Assembly: GCA_910578245.1 (NCBI GenBank)
Contig: CAJTPC010000036.1
Location: forward strand, 1 to 11,265
Origin: an uncultured Christensenella sp.
GTDB lineage: Bacteria; Bacillota; Clostridia; Christensenellales; UBA3700
Length of the DNA: 11,265 nt
Reading direction: 5' to 3'
Shown here: one piece after another, positions 1 through 6,800 of the stretch
Position numbering within the stretch: the first letter of the stretch is position 1
How the letters are laid out: every line of letters begins with the position of its first letter
Notes under the pieces: generated by a model
Told to the model about the DNA's origin: nothing
The model's database searches: none
Seen by the model: only the letters and a program-made list of their open reading frames with translations
Program-made: the position numbers and the translations under genes

Positions 1-70
1 AAGAAAAGTATACTTTTTTTGGAAATAACAAAGACATTTTTCAAATAATAGACAAAATTAGGGTAAAATG
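1..70. other. AT-rich intergenic segment without a gene
   Basis: No open reading frame with a ribosome binding site is visible here. The only structure is a 14-base perfect palindrome, AAAAGTATACTTTT, at 4-17. It has no loop and no GC-rich stem, so it does not read as a terminator. The segment lies past the terminator that closes the recD2 unit and probably belongs to the flank of the next gene, which is outside the window. Confidence 0.5.
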
Positions 71-98
71 AAACCACGCAAAAAATTGCGTGGTTTTT
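71..98. terminator. Bidirectional intrinsic terminator after recD2
   Basis: An 11-bp perfect stem (71-81 with 86-96; core CCACGCAA / TTGCGTGG) closes a four-base AAAA loop. On the plus strand the stem runs into five Ts (94-98). On the minus strand it is followed by TTTCATTTT, a weaker but usable U-tract. It lies about 50 bases past the recD2 stop codon, so it most likely ends the recD2 transcript. The symmetric tails suggest it could also stop a convergent plus-strand transcript from outside the window. Confidence 0.85.
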
Positions 99-120
99 AA
101 TGTTGATTTTTAAGCTGTTA

Positions 121-195
121 AGATCCGTTCGACTTCACTTCGTTCCGTTCAGGGTGACAGCAATGCAGTTGAGATTTCTCGACTTCGCTCAATGA
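121..195 (-). repeat. Two-unit dispersed-type repeat overlapping the 3' end of recD2
   Basis: Read on the minus strand, this holds two head-to-tail degenerate units. Unit A (171-195) starts TCATTGAGCGAAGTCGAG and ends ATCTC. Unit B (121-157) starts TCACCCTGAACGG and ends AAGTCGAACGGATCT. Both follow the plan TCA, TGA, AAGTCGA, ATCT, joined by a 13-base linker (158-170). Unit B is longer and contains short tandem duplications (GAACGGAACG, AAGTGAAGT), consistent with slippage. Sequences of this GAGCGAAGTCGA kind are familiar as short non-coding dispersed repeats in many bacterial genomes; that is recollection, since only this locus is visible. There is no transposase. Unit A and the linker lie within recD2, and unit B begins at its stop codon. 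Confidence 0.7.
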
Positions 196-2404
196 TAAAC
201 TCTGAGAGCATTGTATTTCTCTTGGCAGTATAGTTATTGATTACCATTTTTGCAGTACTTTCTTTAGAGCCTTCAATTACAACGAGCGACTTTGCTCTAG
301 TTATTGCGGTATAGAGCAAATTCCTTGTCATTAGATAAGGGTTACCGCCATAGACTGTGATTATTACCGCAGGAAACTCCGAACCTTGCGACTTATGAAT
401 ACTTATGGCGTACGCCAAAGTCAGCTCGTCAAAGTTCTCTTGCCTATAGGTGGCGATTTTGCCGTCGTCAAATTCGACTTTCATGCTTGGCGCGCTCTTG
501 TCAATTGCAACGATATAGCCTATGTCGCCGTTGAAAATTCCGCTACCGCTCAAGCCGTCTTCGCTATACCACTCCATTTGATAGTTGTTGACGATATGAA
601 TAATCTTGTCGCCCTCGCGGAAGATATTTGCGCCGGAGCGTATCTCATTCTTGGACTTATCGGGCGGATTGAGCGCCTTCTGCATCTCTATATTGATATT
701 CTCAACTCCCAGTACCCCCTTTTTTGTCGGACACAGCACTTGAATGTCCTTTGGCGTAATTCCTGCAAACGTGGGAAGTCTTTTGGTAGTCAATTCGATT
801 ACGTTCTTAAGCATAATCGCAGTATCGCTTTGCGAATCGAAGAAAAAGTCGCTAGACTTATTGTCTATGGTTGGAAAAATTCCGTTGTTGACTTTGTGCG
901 CATTCTCTATAATAAGCGAATTGTCGCTTTGACGGTAAATTCTCGTGAGATAGTTGATAGGTACTGCTCCGCATGAAATTATATCCGCAAGCACGTTACC
1001 CGCGCCGACGGACGGCAACTGGTCCTTATCGCCTACGAGTATCAGTCTACCGCCTTTCTTTATAGACCTTACTAAAGCGTGAAAAACGTATTCATCGCAC
1101 ATACTCACTTCGTCTACTATCACAACGTCGGCTTGAAGCCTTGTATCGTCATTATAATTAAAATGCCCCTTTCCGCCCGTAAAATCAAGGTCGAGAAGTC
1201 TGTGTATCGTCTTAGCGTCCTCGCCCGTAGCCTCCGACAATCGCTTAGAAGCTCTGCCTGTGGGAGCGCAAAGCGCAACTTTCTTGCCTTGCTTTTTCAA
1301 TATAGTAATAATACAGTTAATGATAGTAGTCTTACCAGTACCCGGACCGCCCGTAATGACGTTGACGCCATAGCTGACGCAATTCTTGATAGCGTTGATT
1401 TGTCCTTCGTGCAAAGTTATACCATTAGATTCTTGGTACTGATCTATATCCACGTCCACGTTAAGGTCAATAGGCTTAGCGTACTTGAGCATATCCGTCA
1501 CACATTTGGCAATACCTAACTCATTCTCATAAATTTTTGTCAAAAATACGCACTCCATGTCGCCTTGATTGACAATAACTACTTTGCCTTGCACCACGTT
1601 GTCAAGAATAATGCCGTTGACAAGATAACCGTACTCGTCAAAGTCCATTCTCAAAAGATTGCATACTTCGTAGACGACTTCTCCCCTTGGCAAATAAGTA
1701 TGTCCGTTGCGATTGGCGCTCTCTTGCAAGACGTGGCTTATCGCAGAGCTAATTCTAAATCTGCTGAATTGGTCAAAACCCATTTTGACGGCAATCTTGT
1801 CTGCCGTGATAAAGCCTACGCCGTCTACGTCCTCTACCATTTGATATGGGTTTTTCTCTATTATTCTCCGTGTGCCTTCGCCATATTGCTTGTAGATACG
1901 AAGCGCTAAGTTCAGACTTATCTCGTAACTTTGAAGATAAACTATCGTGGCTTGCTGTTCTTTATGGACTATATACGCCTCGTAAATCGCCATTGCTTTC
2001 TTGAGCGATACGCCTTTGACATTTGCAAGTTTGTTGGGAGCATTCTCAATCACGTCTAAAGTCGCAGTGCCGAACAAATCTACTATATTCTTTGCAGTAA
2101 CCTCGCCCACACCCGCAAAAAGTCCGCTGGCAAGATATCGCATAATCGTTTCTTTGTCCTCGGGTTTTGCAATCTTGCACTCTTTGACGTTGAATTGCTC
2201 GCCGAACTTTGAATTTACGGCAAAATTGCCTTTCATCTCCAAGTATTCGCCTTCTTCAATGGGCGGAAAAATGCCTACAGCCGTTTCTAAAACTCCGTCT
2301 GCATTGACGTATAAAACGCAATAACCGTTGTCCACGTTGCGAAATACTATCTCTTCAACGTAGCCTTTGAGCGTGTCATATTGTGTGTCGTCAAAAAAGT
2401 CCAT
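149..2404 (-). CDS. recD2: RecD2-type ATP-dependent DNA helicase (YrrC family)
   Basis: This is a cytoplasmic superfamily 1B helicase that unwinds DNA 5' to 3' during repair and replication-fork maintenance, without RecB or RecC partners. The 751 residues follow the RecD2 plan: an N-terminal beta-rich region (about 1-80), helix-hairpin-helix segments (about 93-210, including GVG and VDGVGF), then the motor. Walker A is GGPGTGKT (352-359), Walker B DEVSM (431-435), motif III GDKDQLPSVG (459-468). An SH3-like insert contains GDIGYIVA (626-633), followed by HKSQGSEFPAV (670-680) and motif VI YTAITRAK (698-705). B. subtilis YrrC is a little longer. The ATG has GGAG (2410-2413) five bases upstream. 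It has its own promoter after metK. The odd part is the C-terminus: residues 738-751 are encoded by a dispersed-type repeat. The helicase core is complete, so activity is expected; the native end may be lost. Confidence 0.95.
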   Translation of the reverse strand: MDFFDDTQYDTLKGYVEEIVFRNVDNGYCVLYVNADGVLETAVGIFPPIEEGEYLEMKGNFAVNSKFGEQFNVKECKIAKPEDKETIMRYLASGLFAGVGEVTAKNIVDLFGTATLDVIENAPNKLANVKGVSLKKAMAIYEAYIVHKEQQATIVYLQSYEISLNLALRIYKQYGEGTRRIIEKNPYQMVEDVDGVGFITADKIAVKMGFDQFSRFRISSAISHVLQESANRNGHTYLPRGEVVYEVCNLLRMDFDEYGYLVNGIILDNVVQGKVVIVNQGDMECVFLTKIYENELGIAKCVTDMLKYAKPIDLNVDVDIDQYQESNGITLHEGQINAIKNCVSYGVNVITGGPGTGKTTIINCIITILKKQGKKVALCAPTGRASKRLSEATGEDAKTIHRLLDLDFTGGKGHFNYNDDTRLQADVVIVDEVSMCDEYVFHALVRSIKKGGRLILVGDKDQLPSVGAGNVLADIISCGAVPINYLTRIYRQSDNSLIIENAHKVNNGIFPTIDNKSSDFFFDSQSDTAIMLKNVIELTTKRLPTFAGITPKDIQVLCPTKKGVLGVENINIEMQKALNPPDKSKNEIRSGANIFREGDKIIHIVNNYQMEWYSEDGLSGSGIFNGDIGYIVAIDKSAPSMKVEFDDGKIATYRQENFDELTLAYAISIHKSQGSEFPAVIITVYGGNPYLMTRNLLYTAITRAKSLVVIEGSKESTAKMVINNYTAKRNTMLSEFIIERSREISTALLSP

Positions 2405-2413
2405 AATTGCTCC

Positions 2414-2447
2414 AAAAATATAGAGGGTAAAATCTACCCTCTATATT
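2414..2447 (-). terminator. Intrinsic terminator between metK and recD2, overlapping the recD2 promoter
   Basis: A perfect 13-bp stem (2435-2447 with 2417-2429; core TAGAGGGTA / TACCCTCTA) closes a five-base loop. On the minus strand it runs into TTTTT (2414-2418, of which two pair in the stem), and the GGAG of recD2 follows at once. It lies 55 bases after the metK stop and should end metK mRNA. The -10 box of the recD2 promoter falls inside the 5' arm, so recD2's own transcript would start too late to form the hairpin. The same inverted repeat spans the transcription start, so a repressor operator is an alternative reading. Confidence 0.8.
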
Positions 2448-2474
2448 GTAATTTATTTAGTCGTTGATTGTCAA
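2445..2474 (-). promoter_or_regulatory. Sigma-A-type promoter for recD2
   Basis: On the minus strand, TTGACA (2469-2474) is followed after 18 bases by TACAAT (2445-2450). The -35 is a perfect consensus and the -10 matches five of six positions. Transcription should begin near 2438, giving a leader of about 34 bases before the recD2 ATG. This is the best promoter seen in the window. Confidence 0.75.
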
Positions 2475-2502
2475 TAGACTTTTGTCCTAATAACTATATC
2501 GC

Positions 2503-3696
2503 TTACTCGTCCAACTTCTGCGCTAATTGAGCAATAATAGGCGCTTTGTCTATCATCTCCCACCTGAAGCCTTGGTCTTCTCTGCCAAAGTGTCCGTAGT
2601 TACTCGTCTTTGCAAACTGCGGTTTTCTCAACTCAAGTTGTTCGATAATTGCGAGCGGGCGCATATCGAATACCTCTTCTACTATCTTTGCAATCTGCGC
2701 ATTGGAATACTTACTTGTACCAAAGGTATTGACGTTGATTGATACGGGTTTTGCTACGCCGATAGCGTAAGCTACATCGAGCTGGCACTTATCGGCAATA
2801 CCGCTTGCTACGATATTCTTGCATATGTATCTTGCCATATAGCAAGCCGACCTGTCTACCTTGGTGCTATCCTTACCCGAAAACGCTCCGCCACCGTGCG
2901 GACAGTATCCGCCGTAAGTGTCTACGATAATCTTCCTGCCGGTAAGTCCGCTGTCACCTTGAGGTCCGCCTACTACAAACCTGCCTGTCGGATTGATAAA
3001 TATCTTGGTATTGCTATCAATCAAATTTGCAGGAATTACGCTGTCAATGACATACTTCTTGACGTCCTTTCTCAAAGTTTCCATATCCACGTCCTCACTG
3101 TGTTGTGTGGATACTACTATGGCTTCAATACGGTTTACTTTATCATCTACGTACTCTACAGACACTTGAGCCTTGCCGTCGGGGCGCAAATAACTCAACT
3201 CCCCGCTCTTGCGAACTTTGGTAAGTCTGTCAGTGAGTTTGTGCGACAAGTATATCGGCATTGGCATAAGCGACGGGGTTTCGTTGCAAGCGTATCCAAA
3301 CATCATGCCTTGATCTCCTGCGCCTATTAGGTCGTATTTATCGCCGGTATTCTCTTTGTTTTCTACCGAACTGTCTACGCCCATTGCAATATCAGGCGAT
3401 TGCCTATCAAGTCTTACTATGACTTCGCACGTATTACCGTCCAAGCCTTTGTCTTCGCTGTCGTAACCAATCTCCAACACTGCTTTGCGTACGATAGCTT
3501 CATAATCAACTTGCGCCTTTGACGTAATTTCGCCCATTACGAGTACAAAGCCCGTATTAGTACAAGTTTCGCAAGCTACACGGCTCGCAGGGTCTTTCGC
3601 AAGCAAAGCGTCTAGTATGCTGTCGGAAATTTTGTCGCACACCTTGTCGGGATGTCCTTCTGTTACGCTCTCGCTGGTAAATAATCTCTTTATCAT
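2503..3696 (-). CDS. metK: S-adenosylmethionine synthetase
   Basis: MetK makes S-adenosylmethionine, the cell's main methyl donor, from methionine and ATP, releasing phosphate and diphosphate; it is cytoplasmic and normally a tetramer. The 397-residue protein is full length for the family (E. coli 384). Visible signatures are GHPDKVCDKISD (14-25, ATP-binding region), GAGDQGMMFGY (125-135) and the phosphate-loop motif GGGAFSGKD (268-276), plus the conserved GREDQGFRWE near the end (371-380). Residues expected for ATP and metal binding are in place and no frameshift is seen. The ATG is supported by AGGAG (3703-3707) six bases upstream. The gene lies behind an S-box riboswitch, a common arrangement for metK in Bacillota, in which high S-adenosylmethionine lowers expression. 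Its position after rpoC is not the order I expect for this region. Confidence 0.98.
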   Translation of the reverse strand: MIKRLFTSESVTEGHPDKVCDKISDSILDALLAKDPASRVACETCTNTGFVLVMGEITSKAQVDYEAIVRKAVLEIGYDSEDKGLDGNTCEVIVRLDRQSPDIAMGVDSSVENKENTGDKYDLIGAGDQGMMFGYACNETPSLMPMPIYLSHKLTDRLTKVRKSGELSYLRPDGKAQVSVEYVDDKVNRIEAIVVSTQHSEDVDMETLRKDVKKYVIDSVIPANLIDSNTKIFINPTGRFVVGGPQGDSGLTGRKIIVDTYGGYCPHGGGAFSGKDSTKVDRSACYMARYICKNIVASGIADKCQLDVAYAIGVAKPVSINVNTFGTSKYSNAQIAKIVEEVFDMRPLAIIEQLELRKPQFAKTSNYGHFGREDQGFRWEMIDKAPIIAQLAQKLDE

Positions 3697-3707
3697 TTTG
3701 TTCTCCT

Positions 3708-3742
3708 AAAAAAGTCGCTATACCGTGATAGCATAGCGACTT
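3708..3742 (-). terminator. SAM-controlled intrinsic terminator in the metK leader
   Basis: On the minus strand AAGTCGCTAT (3733-3742) pairs perfectly with ATAGCGACTT (3712-3721) over 10 bp, with an 11-base loop. Six Ts follow (3708-3713, two of them in the stem). The next base begins AGGAG, the metK Shine-Dalgarno. No promoter can fit between the two, so every full-length metK mRNA from upstream must pass this hairpin. The 5' arm shares CTAT (3733-3736) with the candidate antiterminator, as expected for a riboswitch expression platform. It is also the first terminator after rpoC. Confidence 0.9.
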
Positions 3743-3757
3743 AGTATTCTATCTATC
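3727..3757 (-). promoter_or_regulatory. Candidate antiterminator helix of the SAM riboswitch
   Basis: On the minus strand GATAGATAG (3749-3757) can pair with CTATGCTATC (3727-3736) in nine base pairs with one bulged G (3732), enclosing a 12-base loop. The 5' strand overlaps the 3' strand of P1 (3746-3752). The 3' strand takes up the distal part of the terminator's 5' arm and five loop bases. Forming this helix therefore excludes both P1 and the terminator, the logic of an OFF switch: ligand stabilises P1, which frees the terminator. The pairing was read by eye and no folding energy was computed. Confidence 0.7.
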
Positions 3758-3839
3758 AAGTATACTTGCGGAATTTAGCACCTTACAAGAGGTTGCTGTG
3801 TGTTCTCAGTGTCCGTCACTCCCACACTCTTTATAGAAT
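3746..3839 (-). ncRNA. SAM-I (S-box) riboswitch aptamer upstream of metK
   Basis: The minus-strand sequence shows the conserved S-box core in order: AAAGAG (3827-3832), GGGAGTGAC (3815-3823), TGAGAAC (3802-3808), AGCAACC (3791-3797) and AAGGTGCTAAATTCCGCAAG (3765-3784). Stems read by eye are P1 ATTCTAT / ATAGAAT (3833-3839 with 3746-3752), P2 TGTG / CACA with an upper GTG / CAC pair, P3 ACCT / AGGT (3790-3793 with 3780-3783), and P4 CAAG / CTTG (3765-3768 with 3757-3760). The aptamer should bind S-adenosylmethionine and switch off metK by transcription termination. Where many S-boxes have GGG / CCC in upper P2, this one has GTG / CAC, a paired change. The canonical loop pseudoknot partner was not obvious. 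The aptamer starts 19 bases after the rpoC stop. Confidence 0.9.
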
Positions 3840-3858
3840 TTTGATATTAAGTTGTGAA
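3830..3858 (-). promoter_or_regulatory. Candidate promoter overlapping P1 of the SAM riboswitch
   Basis: On the minus strand TTCACA (3853-3858) and TATAAA (3830-3835) are separated by 17 bases, each matching five of six consensus positions. The predicted start, near 3823, lies inside P2 of the aptamer. A transcript from here would lack the 5' strand of P1 and could not form the SAM-binding fold. In an AT-rich spacer, and with TATAAA partly set by conserved aptamer bases, chance is a real explanation. No better promoter for a full-length riboswitch transcript was found nearby. Confidence 0.3.
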
Positions 3859-6800
3859 TTAGTCTTCGATATCGTCCTCGCCTGCAAACTTATGCTCGAT
3901 ATTCTCTTCAACGATATGGTTCTCTACGCCGTTGGCAGGAAGAGCTACGATATTGCGGTATCTCTTCATACCTGTACCTGCAGGGATAAGTTTACCGAGT
4001 ATAACGTTTTCTTTAAGTCCGATGAGATGGTCTACCTTGTTCTTGATAGCGGCTTCCGTCAATACCTTTGCGGTTTCTTGGAATGACGCCGCCGAGAGGA
4101 ACGACTCGGTAGCCAAAGCGGCTTTGGTAATACCAAGCAAAGTTCTCTTTGCGATTGCAGGTCTACCGCCCTCTTCGATAGTCTTTTCGTTTTCCGCTTC
4201 ATACGCAAATATGTCTACGTATTCGCCCGGCATCATGCTGGTATCGCCTTGGTTTTCTATCTTAACCTTGCGGAGCATTTGTCTTACAACTATCTCGATA
4301 TGCTTTTCGTTGATGTCAACACCTGCGCTAGCGTAAGGTATCTTGACTTCTTTAATGATATATTCCTGTACATCCTTTGCGCCCTTGGTGCGGAGCAAGT
4401 CTTGAGGATAAATGCTACCCTGCGTCAATACTTCGCCGGCTGCAACCTTTTGACCGTTCTCTACCTTGAGCTTTTGTCCGAATACCAACTTGTAGTCTTT
4501 CTTCTCGCTATCAGCCTTTGCAGGAAGGATTGTCAAGACGTGCTTCTCATTGTCGATAGACACTTCGCCTGCGATTTCGGCAACAAGCGCTTGACCCTTT
4601 GGACGTCTTGCTTCAAACAACTCTTCAACTCTAGGAAGACCGTTGGTAATATCGCCAGACAATGCTACACCGCCCGTGTGGAAGGTTCTCATCGTCAACT
4701 GCGTACCCGGCTCGCCTATTGATTGAGCCGCGATTATACCGACTGCTTCGCCAAGTTTAACCGAATTGCCCGAAGCCATATTCTTTCCGTAACACTTTGC
4801 GCAAACGCCGTGCGCCGACTTACAGTTGAGTATGCTTCTAATCTTTACCTTTCTAATACCGGCATTTGCAATAGCTTGCGCTTGTTCAGGAGAAATCATA
4901 GCGTCTTTTTCTACTATAACTTCGCCCTTATCGCCAAGAATATCCGTCATAACGTATCTGCCGTCGATTCTCTCGATAAACTCTTTGGTGTTGTCGCCCT
5001 CGAGTACGATATCCATACCTCTGGTATCTCCGCAGTCGAGTTCGTTGACGATTACGTCCTGACATACGTCTACAAGACGACGGGTCAAATAACCCGAGTC
5101 AGCCGTCTTAAGAGCCGTATCCGCCATACCTTTACGTCCGCCGTGCGAAGATATGAAGTACTCAAGTACTGACAAGCCTTCGCGGAGCGACGCCTTGATT
5201 GGCAACTCAATAGTTCTACCGGACGGGTCAGCAACAAGACCTTTCATACCGCAAAGCTGTGAAATCTGGGTCATGCTACCACGCGCTCCGGAGTTTGCCA
5301 TCATCCAAATCGGGTTGAAGTCGTCAAGACCTTTCTTGAGTTCGACGTTGATGTCGGCAATGGCTTTTTGCCATACGGCAATAGTTTGCTTATATCTGTC
5401 CTCTTCTGTGAGAAGACCTTTCTTAAATTGCTTTTCGATTTTAACTACGTTCTCGTCTGCTTGAGCAATTATTTCCTTCTTCATTGGAGGCACGTGCATA
5501 TCGAATACGCTGGCGGTGATTGCTCCAATCGTGGAGTACTTATAACCTTGCGCCTTTATTTTATCCAATATAATAGAAGTTTCCGTCGCGCCCTTATACT
5601 TAAAGCAAGCGTCAACTATCTTTGATAGCACCTTTTTGTCAACGGTAGTGTTGATTTCAAGGTCGAGTTTCTGCTCCGGAGTATTTCTCGGCACAAAGTG
5701 TAAATCTTGAGGTATTGCCGTATTGAAAATTATTCTACCGATAGTGGTATTCTTCAATATCTTAGAATACTTATTTCCACCAATCACCTTGGATACTCTA
5801 ACGTGAATTGGAGTTTGGAGAGTGATGTGTCCGGCTTGATATGCCATCAACGCTTCTTCAGGATTTCTAAAACATCTGCGCTTATCTTCTTCCAAACCGT
5901 CTTCTCTTATCATAGTCATATAGTAAGAACCGATGACCATATCTTGCGTAGGCGAAACAACCGGCTTGCCATCGCTCAACTTGAGAATATTGTTGGTGGA
6001 AAGCATCAAGAATCTAGCCTCAGTTCTTGCCTCGATGGAGAGCGGTACGTGAACAGCCATTTGGTCGCCGTCGAAGTCGGCGTTGAACGCGCTACATACG
6101 AGCGGATGCAACTTGATTGCTCTACCCTCTACGAGTACCGGCTCAAAAGCCTGAATTGAAAGTCTGTGCAATGACGGAGCGCGGTTGAGAAGTACCGGAT
6201 GATCCTTGATTACTTCTTCGAGAATATCCCATACTACGTCGTCTTGAGCTCTTTCGATTACTCTCTTTGCATTCTTGATATTTAGACAAATTCCCCTGTC
6301 TACCAGTTTCTTCATTACAAACGGCTTGAAGAGTTCTATCGCCATTTCCTTAGGTATACCGCATTGATACATCTTGAGTTCCGGACCTACTACGATAACC
6401 GAACGGCCGGAGTAGTCTACACGCTTACCCAAAAGATTTTGACGGAAACGTCCTTGCTTACCTTTGAGAAGAGCCGTCAAAGACTTGAGTTCTCTGTTGC
6501 CCGGACCGGTGACTGCCTTGCCTCTGCGGCCGTTGTCGATAAGAGCGTCTACGGCTTCTTGCAACATTCTCTTTTCATTTCTTACGATGATTTCGGGAGC
6601 GCCGAATTCAATGAGCTTCTTAAGTCTGTTGTTACGGTTAATTACTCTGCGATACAAATCGTTGAGGTCGGATGCGGCATATCTACCGCCGTCAAGCGGT
6701 ACCATAGGACGAAGTTCAGGAGGAAGTACGGGAAGTACGTCCAAAATCATCCACTCCGGTCTGTTTCCGCTTACTCTGAAAGCCTCGATTACGTCTAGAC

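Noticed and set aside
386..976. Plus-strand open frame of 196 codons opposite recD2
   Set aside because: It lies wholly antisense to conserved RecD2 helicase motifs, has no recognisable domain, and is one of many open frames opposite these genes; it is a shadow.
4..3768. Shared palindrome AAGTATACTT at 6-15 and 3758-3767, a possible operator pair
   Set aside because: The second copy is explained as riboswitch stem P4, and a 10-base AT-rich match twice in 11 kb is weak evidence for a common regulator.
3844..3849. TAATAT on the minus strand as a -10 box for the full riboswitch transcript
   Set aside because: The position would give a start near P1, but no -35-like sequence lies 16-18 bases upstream and there is no extended -10.
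4249..5172. Two adjacent plus-strand open frames opposite rpoC
   Set aside because: Both are antisense to the most conserved part of beta' (trigger loop and zinc site) and their composition matches reverse-frame translation; no independent gene signal.
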